Shown: piece after piece, positions 7,811 through 17,194 of the stretch
How the letters are laid out: every line of letters starts with the position of its first letter
How positions within the stretch are numbered: the stretch's first letter is position 1
Assembly (NCBI RefSeq): GCF_002906855.1
Contig: NZ_MINI01000048.1
Location: 372,001 to 436,000 of the forward strand
Reading direction: 5' to 3'
Source of the DNA: Pseudomonas putida
GTDB lineage: Bacteria; Pseudomonadota; Gammaproteobacteria; Pseudomonadales; Pseudomonadaceae
DNA length: 64,000 bases
The notes under the pieces: model-generated
Database searches by the model: none
The model's input: the letters and a program-made list of their open reading frames with translations, nothing else
What the model was told of the DNA's origin: nothing
Made by a program: the position numbers and the translations under genes

Positions 7811-8194
7811 ATGAGCGAGTTGCGTTTCACCGAAGATCACGAATGGCTGCGCGTCGAAGCTGACGGTAGCGTCACCGTGGGCATCACCGCCTACGCCCAG
7901 AATGCCCTTGGCGATGTGGTCTATGTGCAACTGCCTGAGCTGCAGGCGTACGACAAAGGTGCCGAAGCCTCCACCGTCGAATCGGTAAAAGCCGCCAGCG
8001 GCGTGTACATGCCCCTGACCGGTGAAGTGGTCGCGGTCAACGAAGGCCTCAACGACAGCCCCGAATTGGTCAACGAAGACCCGCTGGGCGAAGGCTGGTT
8101 CTTCCGCTTCAAGCCTGCCGACATGGCCGAAGTCGAAGCCTTGCTCGACCAGGACGCCTACGACCGCCTGATCAAAGCCAACGACGACGCCTGA
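7811..8194 (+). CDS. gcvH: Glycine cleavage system H protein
   Basis: 127 aa. The lipoyl-attachment segment STVESVKAASG places the modified lysine at residue 60. The H protein carries the aminomethyl group from GcvP to GcvT on its lipoyl arm. It is the first gene of the operon and lies 65 bp after the -24/-12 promoter; gcvP follows after 11 bp. Pseudomonads usually have a second gcv set elsewhere; this copy corresponds to the catabolic gcvH2 group. Confidence 0.97.
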   Translation: MSELRFTEDHEWLRVEADGSVTVGITAYAQNALGDVVYVQLPELQAYDKGAEASTVESVKAASGVYMPLTGEVVAVNEGLNDSPELVNEDPLGEGWFFRFKPADMAEVEALLDQDAYDRLIKANDDA

Positions 8195-8205
8195 GGAATC
8201 CGACC

Positions 8206-11061
8206 ATGACCATCAACCTCGGCACCGCCAACGAATTCATCGCCCGTCACATCGGCCCGCGCGCCGCTGACGAGCAAGCCATGCTCGCCACCCTGGGCTT
8301 CGACTCGCTGGAGGCCATGAGCGCCGCCGTCATCCCCGACAGCATCAAGGGCACCAGCGTGCTCGGCTCGCAAGACGGCCAGAGCGAGGCCGATGCCCTC
8401 GCTGCGCTGAAAGCCATCGCCGGCAAGAACGTACTGTTCAAGAACTACATCGGCCAGGGCTACTACAACACCCACACCCCGGCACCGATCCTGCGCAACC
8501 TGCTGGAAAACCCGGCCTGGTACACCGCCTACACCCCGTACCAGCCAGAAATTTCCCAGGGCCGCCTGGAAGCGCTGCTGAACTTCCAGACCCTGATCAG
8601 CGACCTCACCGGCCTGCCGATCGCCAACGCCTCCTTGCTCGACGAAGCCACCGCCGCTGCCGAAGCCATGACCTTCTGCAAGCGCCTGTCGAAGAACAAG
8701 GCCAGCCACACTTTCTTCGCCTCCGTGCACTGCCACCCGCAGACCCTCGACGTGCTGCGCACCCGTGCCGAACCGCTGGGCATCGAGATCGTGGTCGGCG
8801 ACGAGCGTGAACCGGGCGATGTCAGCGCCTTCTTCGGCGCCCTGCTGCAATACCCGGCCAGCAACGGCGAAGTGTTCGACTACCGCGAAGTCGTCGCGCG
8901 TTTCCACGCCGCCAACGCCCTGGTCGCCGTTGCCGCCGACCTGCTGGCCCTGACCCTGCTGACCCCACCGGGCGAGTTCGACGCCGACGTAGCCATCGGC
9001 AGCGCCCAGCGCTTCGGCGTGCCACTGGGCTTCGGTGGCCCGCACGCGGCCTACTTCGCCACGCGTGATGCCTTCAAGCGCGACATGCCGGGCCGCCTGG
9101 TCGGCGTGTCCATCGACCGCTTCGGCAAGACCGCCCTGCGCCTGGCCATGCAGACCCGCGAACAGCACATCCGCCGCGAGAAGGCCACCAGCAACATCTG
9201 CACCGCCCAGGTGCTGCTGGCCAACATCGCCAGCATGTTCGCCGTGTACCACGGCCCGGCCGGCCTCAAGCGCATTGCCGAACGCACCCACGCCCTGACC
9301 GCGATTCTGGCTGCCGGCCTGAAAACCCTGGGCCTGGAAGTGGTGGGCGAAACCGCCTTCGACACCCTGACCCTGGCCACTGGCAGCGCCACCGCCGGCC
9401 TGCACGACAAGGCCCGCGCCCAACGTATCAACCTGCGCCAAGTCGACGCCGCCCACCTGGGCCTGTCGCTCGACGAAACCAGCACCCAGGCCGACGTCGA
9501 AGCCCTCTGGCAGCTGTTCGGCGCTGACCAGGCCCAGCCTGACTTCGCCGCCCTGGCCGCCAGCAGCGGCTCGCGCCTGCCGGCCGCCCTGCTGCGCCAG
9601 TCGGCCATCCTCGAGCACCCGGTGTTCAACCGCTACCACAGCGAAACCGAGCTGATGCGCTACCTGCGCCGCCTGGCCGACAAGGACCTGGCGCTGGACC
9701 GCAGCATGATCCCGCTGGGCTCGTGCACCATGAAGCTCAACGCTGCCAGCGAAATGATCCCGGTGACCTGGGCCGAATTCGGCAACCTGCACCCGTTCGC
9801 CCCGGCCGCACAGAGCCAGGGCTACCTGCAGATGACCACCGAGCTGGAAGCCATGCTCTGCGCCGCCACCGGCTACGACGCCGTGTCGCTGCAGCCCAAC
9901 GCCGGTTCCCAGGGTGAGTACGCAGGCCTCTTGGCCATCCGTGCCTACCATCGCAGCCGTGGCGAAGGCCACCGCGACATCTGCCTGATCCCGTCCTCGG
10001 CCCACGGCACCAATCCGGCGACCGCGCACATGGCCGGCATGCGCGTGGTGGTCACTGCCTGCGACGCCCGCGGCAACGTCGATGTCGAGGACCTGCGCGC
10101 CAAGGCCATCGAGCACCGCGAGCGACTGGCCGCGCTCATGATCACCTACCCGTCGACCCACGGCGTGTTCGAGGAAGCGATCGGCGAAATCTGCGCGATC
10201 ATCCACGACAACGGCGGCCAGGTTTACATCGACGGCGCCAACATGAACGCCATGGTCGGCCTTTGCGCCCCGGGCAAGTTCGGCGGCGACGTTTCCCACC
10301 TGAACCTGCACAAAACCTTCTGCATTCCCCACGGCGGTGGCGGCCCGGGCGTCGGCCCGATCGGCGTCAAGTCGCACCTGGCGCCGTTCCTGCCAGGCCA
10401 CGCGCAGCTGGAAAACACCGAAGGTGCGGTATGCGCCGCGCCGTTCGGCAGCGCCAGCATCCTGCCGATCACCTGGATGTACATTCGCATGATGGGTGGA
10501 GCCGGCCTCAAGCGTGCTTCGCAGATGGCAATCCTCAACGCCAACTACATCGCCCGCCGCCTGGAAGAGCACTATCCTGTCCTGTACACCGGTGGCAATG
10601 GCCTGGTCGCCCACGAATGCATCCTCGACCTTCGCCCGCTCAAGGACACCAGCGGCATCAGTGTCGATGACGTGGCCAAGCGCCTGATCGACTTCGGTTT
10701 CCATGCGCCGACCATGTCGTTCCCGGTGGCCGGCACGCTGATGATCGAACCGACCGAGAGCGAGTCCAAGGAAGAACTGGACCGCTTCTGCGACGCGATG
10801 ATCCAGATCCGTGAGGAAATTCGCGCGGTGGAAACCGGCAGCCTGGACAAGGACGACAACCCGCTGAAGAACGCCCCGCACACCGCGGCCGAGCTGGTTG
10901 GCGAATGGGCCCATGGCTACAGCCGAGAGCAGGCGGTGTACCCGCTGCCGAGCCTGGTGGAAGGCAAGTACTGGCCACCGGTTGGTCGGGTCGACAACGT
11001 GTTTGGTGACCGCAACCTGGTCTGCGCCTGCCCGTCGATCGAGAGCTATCAGGACGCCTGA
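8206..11061 (+). CDS. gcvP: Glycine dehydrogenase (decarboxylating), P protein
   Basis: 951 aa, the normal length of the fused bacterial P protein. The pyridoxal-phosphate lysine is in HLNLHKTFCIPHGGGGPGVGP, about residue 703, followed by the glycine-rich loop. It decarboxylates glycine and passes the aminomethyl group to GcvH. It sits 11 bp after gcvH. A long open frame on the opposite strand is a composition effect of GC-rich codons, not a gene. Confidence 0.98.
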   Translation: MTINLGTANEFIARHIGPRAADEQAMLATLGFDSLEAMSAAVIPDSIKGTSVLGSQDGQSEADALAALKAIAGKNVLFKNYIGQGYYNTHTPAPILRNLLENPAWYTAYTPYQPEISQGRLEALLNFQTLISDLTGLPIANASLLDEATAAAEAMTFCKRLSKNKASHTFFASVHCHPQTLDVLRTRAEPLGIEIVVGDEREPGDVSAFFGALLQYPASNGEVFDYREVVARFHAANALVAVAADLLALTLLTPPGEFDADVAIGSAQRFGVPLGFGGPHAAYFATRDAFKRDMPGRLVGVSIDRFGKTALRLAMQTREQHIRREKATSNICTAQVLLANIASMFAVYHGPAGLKRIAERTHALTAILAAGLKTLGLEVVGETAFDTLTLATGSATAGLHDKARAQRINLRQVDAAHLGLSLDETSTQADVEALWQLFGADQAQPDFAALAASSGSRLPAALLRQSAILEHPVFNRYHSETELMRYLRRLADKDLALDRSMIPLGSCTMKLNAASEMIPVTWAEFGNLHPFAPAAQSQGYLQMTTELEAMLCAATGYDAVSLQPNAGSQGEYAGLLAIRAYHRSRGEGHRDICLIPSSAHGTNPATAHMAGMRVVVTACDARGNVDVEDLRAKAIEHRERLAALMITYPSTHGVFEEAIGEICAIIHDNGGQVYIDGANMNAMVGLCAPGKFGGDVSHLNLHKTFCIPHGGGGPGVGPIGVKSHLAPFLPGHAQLENTEGAVCAAPFGSASILPITWMYIRMMGGAGLKRASQMAILNANYIARRLEEHYPVLYTGGNGLVAHECILDLRPLKDTSGISVDDVAKRLIDFGFHAPTMSFPVAGTLMIEPTESESKEELDRFCDAMIQIREEIRAVETGSLDKDDNPLKNAPHTAAELVGEWAHGYSREQAVYPLPSLVEGKYWPPVGRVDNVFGDRNLVCACPSIESYQDA

Positions 11062-11101
11062 TAGCGTTCTGACCCATTTCCTGATCTGAGGTATGGGCCT
11101 T

Positions 11102-11129
11102 TGTGGGAGCGGGCAAGCCCGCTCCCACA
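11102..11129. repeat. REP-like palindrome between gcvP and sdaA
   Basis: Perfect 13-bp inverted repeat: TGTGGGAGCGGGC at 11102-11114 and GCCCGCTCCCACA at 11117-11129, with an AA loop. This is the repetitive extragenic palindrome type common in P. putida genomes. Inside the operon it may dampen or differentially stabilise the sdaA-gcvT part of the transcript. Confidence 0.85.
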
Positions 11130-11169
11130 GGGTTCATCGTCCGCCCCACGAACCTGGCAGGAGGTCACC

Positions 11170-12546
11170 ATGTCACTGAGCGTCTTCGACCTGTTCAAGA
11201 TCGGCATCGGCCCCTCCAGCTCCCACACGGTTGGCCCGATGCGCGCCGCCGCACGCTTCGCCGAAGGGCTGCGCCGCGATGGCCTGCTGGCCAGCACCGT
11301 TTGCGTCAAGGCCGAGCTGTATGGCTCGCTCGGCGCCACCGGCAAGGGCCACGGCAGCGACAAGGCGGTATTGCTCGGCCTGGAAGGCGAGCACCCTGAT
11401 ACCGTCGACACTGAATCCATCCCCGCCCGCCTGCAGGCCATCCGCACCAGCGGCCAGCTCAGCCTGCTGGGTGAGCAGACCATCGCCTTCGTTGAGAAGC
11501 AGCACCTGGCGATGATCCGCAAACCCCTGGCCTATCACCCCAACGGCATGATCTTTCGTGCCTTTGACGCTGCCGGCTTGCAAATCCGCAGTCGTGAGTA
11601 CTACTCGGTGGGCGGCGGTTTCGTGGTTGACGAAGATGCCGCCGGCCAGGACCGCATCGTCGAGGACAGCACCGTGCTGACCTACCCTTTCAAGACCGCC
11701 AAGGAGCTGCTCGGCCACTGCACCGCGCAGCACCTGTCGATCAGCCAGGTGATGCTGGCCAACGAAGGGGCCTGGCGCCCGGAAGCCGAAACCCGCGCCG
11801 GGCTGCTGCGCATCTGGCAGGTCATGCAGGACTGTGTCGAGGCCGGCTGCCGCCACGAGGGCATCCTGCCTGGCGGGCTCAAGGTCAAGCGCCGTGCTCC
11901 GGCGTTGTACCGGCAACTCAGCCGCCACCCGGAAGCGAGCCTGCGCGATGCCCTGTCGGTACTTGACTGGGTCAACCTCTACGCCTTGGCAGTCAATGAG
12001 GAAAACGCCTACGGCGGGCGCGTGGTCACCGCACCGACCAATGGCGCTGCGGGCATCGTCCCTGCGGTGTTGCACTACTACATGCGCTTCGTCCCTGGCG
12101 CCAGCGAGGACGGCGTGGTGCGTTTTCTGCTCACCGCTGCCGCGATCGGCATCCTTTACAAGGAAAACGCCTCGATTTCCGGAGCCGAAGTCGGCTGCCA
12201 GGGCGAGGTCGGCGTGGCCTGTTCGATGGCCGCAGGCGCCCTGTGCGAAGTGATGGGTGGTACCCCGCCGCAAGTGGAGAACGCTGCTGAAATCGGCATG
12301 GAACACAACCTCGGCCTGACCTGCGACCCGATAGGCGGCCTGGTTCAGGTGCCTTGCATCGAGCGCAACGCCATGGGCTCGGTGAAAGCTATCAATGCCG
12401 TACGCATGGCGCTGCGCGGTGACGGGCAGCACTACGTGTCGCTCGACAAGGTGATCCGTACCATGCGCCAGACCGGTGCCGACATGAAAAGCAAATACAA
12501 GGAGACCGCCCGCGGCGGTCTGGCCGTCAACATCATCGAATGTTGA
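11170..12546 (+). CDS. sdaA: L-serine dehydratase
   Basis: 458 aa single-chain L-serine ammonia-lyase: N-terminal beta domain (MSLSVFDLFKIGIGPSSSHT with the conserved SSSHTVGPMRAA) and an alpha domain with conserved Cys for the 4Fe-4S cluster. I start at ATG 11170, preceded by GGAGGT; the frame is open upstream only through the REP. It deaminates serine to pyruvate. In this operon it completes glycine to serine to pyruvate, the serine coming from serine hydroxymethyltransferase. No glyA lies in the operon, unlike the P. aeruginosa gcs2 cluster. Confidence 0.96.
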   Translation: MSLSVFDLFKIGIGPSSSHTVGPMRAAARFAEGLRRDGLLASTVCVKAELYGSLGATGKGHGSDKAVLLGLEGEHPDTVDTESIPARLQAIRTSGQLSLLGEQTIAFVEKQHLAMIRKPLAYHPNGMIFRAFDAAGLQIRSREYYSVGGGFVVDEDAAGQDRIVEDSTVLTYPFKTAKELLGHCTAQHLSISQVMLANEGAWRPEAETRAGLLRIWQVMQDCVEAGCRHEGILPGGLKVKRRAPALYRQLSRHPEASLRDALSVLDWVNLYALAVNEENAYGGRVVTAPTNGAAGIVPAVLHYYMRFVPGASEDGVVRFLLTAAAIGILYKENASISGAEVGCQGEVGVACSMAAGALCEVMGGTPPQVENAAEIGMEHNLGLTCDPIGGLVQVPCIERNAMGSVKAINAVRMALRGDGQHYVSLDKVIRTMRQTGADMKSKYKETARGGLAVNIIEC

Positions 12547-12573
12547 CCCAATAAAAAAACCAAGGAGTCACCG

Positions 12574-13695
12574 ATGTCCGAAACACTGCAAAAGACCCCG
12601 CTGCACGCCCTGCACCTGGAACTGGGCGCGCGCATGGTGCCGTTCGCCGGCTTCGACATGCCGGTGCAGTACCCGCTGGGCGTGCTCAAGGAACACCTGC
12701 ATACCCGCGAACAAGCCGGCCTGTTCGACGTCTCGCACATGGGCCAGATCGTCCTGCGTGGCGCCGATGCAGCCAAGGCGCTGGAGTCGCTGGTGCCGGT
12801 GGACATCATCGACCTGCCGGTGGGGATGCAGCGTTATGCCATGTTCACCAACGAGCAGGGCGGCATCCTTGACGACCTGATGGTAGCCAATCTCGGTGAC
12901 GACACCCTGTTCCTGGTGGTCAATGCCGCCTGTAAGGAGCAGGATCTGGCGCACCTGCAGAAACACATCGGCGCACGATGCGAGGTGGAACCACTGTTCG
13001 AGCAACGCGCCCTGCTTGCCCTGCAAGGCCCGGCGGCGGTGAATGTGCTGGGGCGCCTGGCGCCGGAAGTGGCGGGCATGACCTTCATGCAGTTCCGTCC
13101 GGTGAAACTGCTGGGTGAAGACTGCTTCGTCAGCCGTTCGGGCTACACCGGCGAAGATGGCTACGAGATCTCGGTGCCAGTCGGCGCTGCCGAAACCCTG
13201 GCGCGTCGTCTGCTGGCCGAGCCTGAGGTGCAGCCTATCGGCCTGGGTGCTCGCGACTCGCTGCGCCTGGAAGCCGGCCTGTGCCTGTATGGTCACGACA
13301 TGAACACCACCACTACGCCGATCGAAGCCAGCCTGCTCTGGGCAATGTCCAAGGTCCGCCGCGCCGACGGTGGCCGTGCCGGTGGCTTCCCGGGTGCCGA
13401 GGCGGTATTCGCTCAGCAGAAACAAGGCGTAGCCCGCAAACGAGTGGGTTTGTTGCCACAAGAACGTACGCCCGTACGTGAAGGTGCGGATATTGTTGAT
13501 GCGTTCGATAAAACTGTGGGCAAAGTCTGCAGCGGCGGTTTCGGCCCGACACTCGGCGCCCCTGTTGCGATGGGCTATGTCGATATCGAACACAGTGCAC
13601 TCGACACCGCTCTGTTTGCCTTGGTACGCGGCAAGAAGGTTGCCTTGAAAGTCAGTAAAATGCCTTTCGTTGCACAGCGTTACTACCGGGGTTGA
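12574..13695 (+). CDS. gcvT: Aminomethyltransferase, glycine cleavage T protein
   Basis: 373 aa, normal for GcvT, with the GAPDH-like FDVSHMGQI region and the ARDSLRLEAGLCLYGHD folate-binding segment. It releases ammonia from the aminomethyl-H protein and gives 5,10-methylene-tetrahydrofolate. It lies 27 bp after sdaA, with AAGGAG before the ATG, and is the last gene of the operon. Confidence 0.97.
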   Translation: MSETLQKTPLHALHLELGARMVPFAGFDMPVQYPLGVLKEHLHTREQAGLFDVSHMGQIVLRGADAAKALESLVPVDIIDLPVGMQRYAMFTNEQGGILDDLMVANLGDDTLFLVVNAACKEQDLAHLQKHIGARCEVEPLFEQRALLALQGPAAVNVLGRLAPEVAGMTFMQFRPVKLLGEDCFVSRSGYTGEDGYEISVPVGAAETLARRLLAEPEVQPIGLGARDSLRLEAGLCLYGHDMNTTTTPIEASLLWAMSKVRRADGGRAGGFPGAEAVFAQQKQGVARKRVGLLPQERTPVREGADIVDAFDKTVGKVCSGGFGPTLGAPVAMGYVDIEHSALDTALFALVRGKKVALKVSKMPFVAQRYYRG

Positions 13696-14052
13696 AAGCA
13701 CGGCCTGAGGTTTGCGGGCGGGCTCCACATATTCGATTTCGAACCTGCCCAATAACTTTTGAACATGGCGCCAGGCCAGGCGCCATGCCGTTTCCGACAA
13801 ATCCGTCGGTTATCGGCAAAAGGCCAATTTTCCATACGACCAAGGGCTTGTTTTTTTCTCGGGAGTTGGCGTAGAGTCAACGCACTGTGTTTGCATGGGT
13901 CGCAACAGTTCGTGACCTGGGCCAGTAGCCGAGATTTGCTACAACCCGTTCGACGTCTCTTACTTTCCTGCAACCCAGCCCAGTAGTCTTTCACTCATAT
14001 ATAACGTGAAAGAAACTGTCATCAAAATTTAAGCTTCATAGGAAATAAGACA
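13696..14052 (+). promoter_or_regulatory. gcvT-csp intergenic region with candidate csp promoter and long leader
   Basis: 357 bp without a credible gene. A hairpin (9-bp arms CATGGCGCC at 13764-13772 and GGCGCCATG at 13779-13787) may end gcvT transcription, though no T-run follows. A possible promoter is TTGTTT at 13848-13853, 18 bp, TAGAGT at 13872-13877. It would give the csp mRNA a leader of roughly 170 nt, the kind of long 5' UTR known for cold-shock genes. Confidence 0.4.
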
Positions 14053-14262
14053 ATGGCTGAGCGTCAGAACGGTACCGTCAAGTGGTTCAATGACGAAAAA
14101 GGTTACGGTTTCATCACCCCAGAAAGCGGTCCGGATCTGTTCGTGCACTTCCGTGCCATCGAAGGCAACGGCTTCAAGAGCCTGAAAGAAGGCCAGAAGG
14201 TCACCTTCGAAGCAGTCCAAGGCCAGAAAGGCATGCAGGCTGACAAAGTCCAGCCTGTCTAA
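14053..14262 (+). CDS. Cold-shock protein, CspA family
   Basis: 69 aa, a single cold-shock domain with RNP1 KGYGFI at 16-21 and RNP2 LFVHF at 29-33. It is a small single-stranded nucleic-acid chaperone. It is monocistronic: a long upstream leader region and a strong terminator directly after. Whether it is cold-induced cannot be told from sequence, since several Pseudomonas Csp proteins are constitutive. Confidence 0.95.
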   Translation: MAERQNGTVKWFNDEKGYGFITPESGPDLFVHFRAIEGNGFKSLKEGQKVTFEAVQGQKGMQADKVQPV

Positions 14263-14280
14263 GCACAAGCCCGACTCCTA

Positions 14281-14313
14281 AAAAGCCCCTGCCATGTGCA
14301 GGGGCTTTTTTTT
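14281..14313 (+). terminator. Intrinsic terminator of csp
   Basis: AGCCCCTGC at 14284-14292 pairs with GCAGGGGCT at 14298-14306 across a 5-nt loop and is followed by a run of eight T. Confidence 0.92.
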
Positions 14314-14353
14314 GCCCGTAGAATAGCGCCTTAGCCATTCGGAGCTGTTCTGC

Positions 14354-14842
14354 ATGTCCAAGCCTCTGCTTTCCCCCCAGGGTGATTTCCCACCGGTCGG
14401 CCTGGGCCGACGTCTGGCGGCGATGTTCTATGACTTCCTGCTGTGCACGGCACTGCTGATCGTCACTGCCGGGGCCTACAAGATGATCCAGATGACCATC
14501 ATCGGCGAAGCCCGCATGCGTGAACTGACCGAGGCCGGCGCGCTGGATGGCGACCCACTGCTCTCGACCGTGCTGCTGTTCGCCCTGTTCGGCTTCTTTG
14601 CCAAGTTCTGGACCCATGGCGGCCAGACCCTGGGCATGCAGGTGTGGGGCGTGCGCGTACAGAACGCCGACGGCAGCGCTATCAGCCTGTGGCAGGCACT
14701 GTTGCGCTTCGTGGTGTCGATTGCCTCCTGGCTTTGCCTGGGGCTTGGGTTCTTCTGGTCGCTGATCGACAAGCGCAAACGCGGCTGGCATGACATCTAT
14801 TCGGACACCCAGCTAGTGCGGGTACCGAAGCAGAAAAAGTAG
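14354..14842 (+). CDS. RDD family membrane protein
   Basis: 162 aa. The family motif appears as LGRRLAAMFYDFLL near the N terminus, where the usual RDD triad region is read as R..A..YD. There are three or four hydrophobic segments, with charged KRKRGWHDIYSDTQLV near the C terminus, typical of RDD proteins. The function is uncertain; some RDD proteins are linked to ion or solute transport. It stands between two terminators. Confidence 0.85.
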   Translation: MSKPLLSPQGDFPPVGLGRRLAAMFYDFLLCTALLIVTAGAYKMIQMTIIGEARMRELTEAGALDGDPLLSTVLLFALFGFFAKFWTHGGQTLGMQVWGVRVQNADGSAISLWQALLRFVVSIASWLCLGLGFFWSLIDKRKRGWHDIYSDTQLVRVPKQKK

Positions 14843-14846
14843 GCAC

Positions 14847-14875
14847 AAAAAAGCCGACCCTTGGGTCGGCTTTTT
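14847..14875. terminator. Bidirectional terminator between the RDD gene and lptG
   Basis: AAAAGCCGACCC at 14849-14860 and GGGTCGGCTTTT at 14863-14874 form a stem with a TT loop, with A-run and T-run on opposite sides. It can serve both convergent genes. Confidence 0.9.
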
Positions 14876-14890
14876 CAGCTGCTCAGGCCA

Positions 14891-15952
14891 TCAACCCGCC
14901 CGGCGCAACAACCACACCCCAGCCAAGGCACAGATGCCTGCAGGAATCACCACTGCCAGCAACGGCGGGAAGCCGAACACCTGGCTCGACGGACCCAGCA
15001 GGTCCTGGCCGATGCGGAACGCGAAGCCCACCAGTACGCCGGTGAACACGCGCTGGCCGAGGGTAACCGAACGCAGCGGGCCGAAGATGAAGGAGATCGC
15101 CATCAACACCAGTGCCGCGGTCACAATCGGTTGCATCACCTTGGTCCAGAACGCCAGCCAGTAGCGGGCGTTGTTCAGGCCCTGGTCGGACAGGTAGTGG
15201 ATGTAGTCCCAAAGCCCAGTGATCGACAGCGACTCGGGGGCCATGATCACGGTATTGAGCAGTTGCGGCGTCAGCGAAACGTCCCAGAGCTCCGTCGGTG
15301 CCTTCACCACTTCGGTGCGGTCACCGTGGAAGTAGGTGGTGCTGATATCGCTGAGCGTCCAGTGGTCGTCGTTGTACTCGGCACGACGGGCAAAGCTCGA
15401 GGTCTGGATCTTGCGTTCGTTGTCGAAGCGGTAGCGCGTCACGCCCAGCAGCAAGCCATTGGGCTGCACCGAGTTGATGTGCACGAACTCCTCGCCCTGG
15501 CGGTGCCACATGCCATGCCTCGAGCTCTGCGCTTCACCACCTCCCTGAGCCAGGGAACGGTCGGCCTGGGCCTTGTTCTCGGTGACCGGGGCGACGTATT
15601 CACCAATCAGCAGGCCGACCAGCATCAGCACCAGCATCGGCTTCATCACCGCCCAGACGATGCGACCGATGGAGACCCCAGCGGCGCGCATGATAGTCAG
15701 TTCGCTGTTGCTGGCCAGGCTGCCGAGGCCGATCAGGCAACCAATCAGTGCCGCCATCGGCAGCATTTCGTACAGGCGCCGAGGTGCCGTCAGCAGGACG
15801 AAATTGCCCGCGTCCAGCAAGGTGTAGGTATCGCTCAGTTCACCCATCTCGTCGATGAAGGCGAACAGCGAGGCCAGGCCGAGGATGATCCCCAGCACGG
15901 CCAGGATGGCCAGCAACACGCTCATGCCGATGTAGCGGTCGAGCTTACCCAT
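14891..15952 (-). CDS. lptG: LPS export permease LptG
   Basis: 353 aa, starting MGKLDRYIGMSVLLAIL at the ATG at 15952. Three N-terminal and three C-terminal membrane segments enclose a periplasmic beta-jellyroll region, the LptF/LptG (YjgP/YjgQ) layout. With LptF and the ATPase LptB (40555) it extracts LPS from the inner membrane. Its start overlaps the lptF stop by 8 nt, so translation is probably coupled. Confidence 0.95.
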   Translation of the reverse strand: MGKLDRYIGMSVLLAILAVLGIILGLASLFAFIDEMGELSDTYTLLDAGNFVLLTAPRRLYEMLPMAALIGCLIGLGSLASNSELTIMRAAGVSIGRIVWAVMKPMLVLMLVGLLIGEYVAPVTENKAQADRSLAQGGGEAQSSRHGMWHRQGEEFVHINSVQPNGLLLGVTRYRFDNERKIQTSSFARRAEYNDDHWTLSDISTTYFHGDRTEVVKAPTELWDVSLTPQLLNTVIMAPESLSITGLWDYIHYLSDQGLNNARYWLAFWTKVMQPIVTAALVLMAISFIFGPLRSVTLGQRVFTGVLVGFAFRIGQDLLGPSSQVFGFPPLLAVVIPAGICALAGVWLLRRAG

Positions 15953-17060
15953 GGGCCACCTCCGCACGACGAGCAGCCATTTTCAGGCGCAGCGGTTCCC
16001 AATACATCAAGGTCAGGCCGATCAGCAGGAACAGGCCATGCACCCACCAGATGCCCAGGCTGATCGGCAATTTGCCCTTCTCCAGAGCGCCGCGTACGGA
16101 AATCAGCATTGTCAGGTAAGCCATGTACAGAAGAATCGCCGGCAGCAGCTTGAGGAAGCGGCCTTGGCGCGGGTTGACCCTGGCCAGCGGCACCGCCATC
16201 AGGGTCACGATGAACACCAGAATCGGCAGCGACAGGCGCCATTGCAGCTCGGCACGCTCGCGCAGGTCGGTCTTGCCGAACAGCTCAAGGGTCGGGATGG
16301 CTTCGCGATCGGTCACGTCTTCGGCGACTTCAGGCTTGGGCAGCAAGACACCATAGGTGTCGTACTTGATGGCACGGTAGTCGGCCTGGCCCGGATTACC
16401 GTCGTAGCGGTAGCCGTTCTCCAGCACCAGGTAGCGATTGCCATCGGCCTGGATTTCCTGATGGCCTCTTTCGGCAACCAGCACCGAAGGCGCACGATCC
16501 TTGGTCTTGTCCTGGTTGAAGCGCTTCTCGGAAATGAACACCCCGCCAAGTTTGACGCGATCGTCCGACAGCTGTTCGGTGTAAGTGACCCGTGAACCGT
16601 CGCGCAGGGTCTGGAAACGGCCCGGCACCAGGGTGTCGAACTCGGTCATGGCATCCTGCTGGGCAACGATCTTCTGCACCTGCGCAACGCCCAGCGGAGA
16701 CAGGCTCAGGCTCAGCCAGGCCACCAGCAGGGCGACCAGGGCCGCCGGCGCCATGGTCAGGGCCAGCAGACGCTGCTGGCTCATGCCGGTCGCCGACAGG
16801 ACGGTCATTTCGCTTTCCAGGTACAGCCGGCCGTAGGCCAGGAGAATGCCGAGGAACAGGCCCAGCGGCAGAATCAGCTGCAGGAAACCTGGCATGCGGA
16901 AGCCCATGATCAGGAACAGCACGCCAGGGTCGAGAATGCCCTGGGCCGCCTGGGCCAGGTACTTGATGAAGCGCCCGCTCATGATGATCACCAGCAGCAC
17001 GGCACTGACGGCGCTCAAGGTCACCAGGACCTCGCGGGACAAATAACGAAAGACGATCAA
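15945..17060 (-). CDS. lptF: LPS export permease LptF (TTG start)
   Basis: 371 aa. Family homology begins at LIVFRYLSREVLVTLSAV, and the only fitting start is the TTG at 17060, with AGGAG 8 nt upstream. The frame stays open to 17216 but the extra 52 residues look unlike LptF. Six membrane segments flank a periplasmic domain. It is the partner of LptG in the LptB2FG transporter and first gene of the lptF-lptG operon, reading away from pepA. Confidence 0.93.
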   Translation of the reverse strand: MIVFRYLSREVLVTLSAVSAVLLVIIMSGRFIKYLAQAAQGILDPGVLFLIMGFRMPGFLQLILPLGLFLGILLAYGRLYLESEMTVLSATGMSQQRLLALTMAPAALVALLVAWLSLSLSPLGVAQVQKIVAQQDAMTEFDTLVPGRFQTLRDGSRVTYTEQLSDDRVKLGGVFISEKRFNQDKTKDRAPSVLVAERGHQEIQADGNRYLVLENGYRYDGNPGQADYRAIKYDTYGVLLPKPEVAEDVTDREAIPTLELFGKTDLRERAELQWRLSLPILVFIVTLMAVPLARVNPRQGRFLKLLPAILLYMAYLTMLISVRGALEKGKLPISLGIWWVHGLFLLIGLTLMYWEPLRLKMAARRAEVAHG

Positions 17061-17165
17061 ACCAGACACTCCTGGGTTGTCAGGGGCGGACTGCCAAACA
17101 TTGGCCTGTGACAGCCAGGACCAAAGCCGGTTCGCCAACGGCGAACCTCCATATGAAGTGCGCGC

Positions 17166-17194
17166 ATTATCCTGTGATTGGCCGCGCCTGTCAC
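17166..17194 (-). promoter_or_regulatory. Sigma-70-type promoter of lptF-lptG
   Basis: On the minus strand GTGACA (5/6) and GATAAT (5/6) are separated by exactly 17 bp. This is about 105 bp before the lptF TTG and in the divergent region shared with pepA. Confidence 0.7.

Noticed and set aside
8158..10914. 918-codon open frame opposite gcvP
   Set aside because: Exactly antisense to a well-identified gene; its translation is low-complexity (Gly, Val, Ala, Gln rich), as expected from GC-rich codons read backwards.
13683..13994. 103-codon open frame on the minus strand between gcvT and csp
   Set aside because: No homology I recognise, no ribosome site, and it covers the csp promoter and leader.
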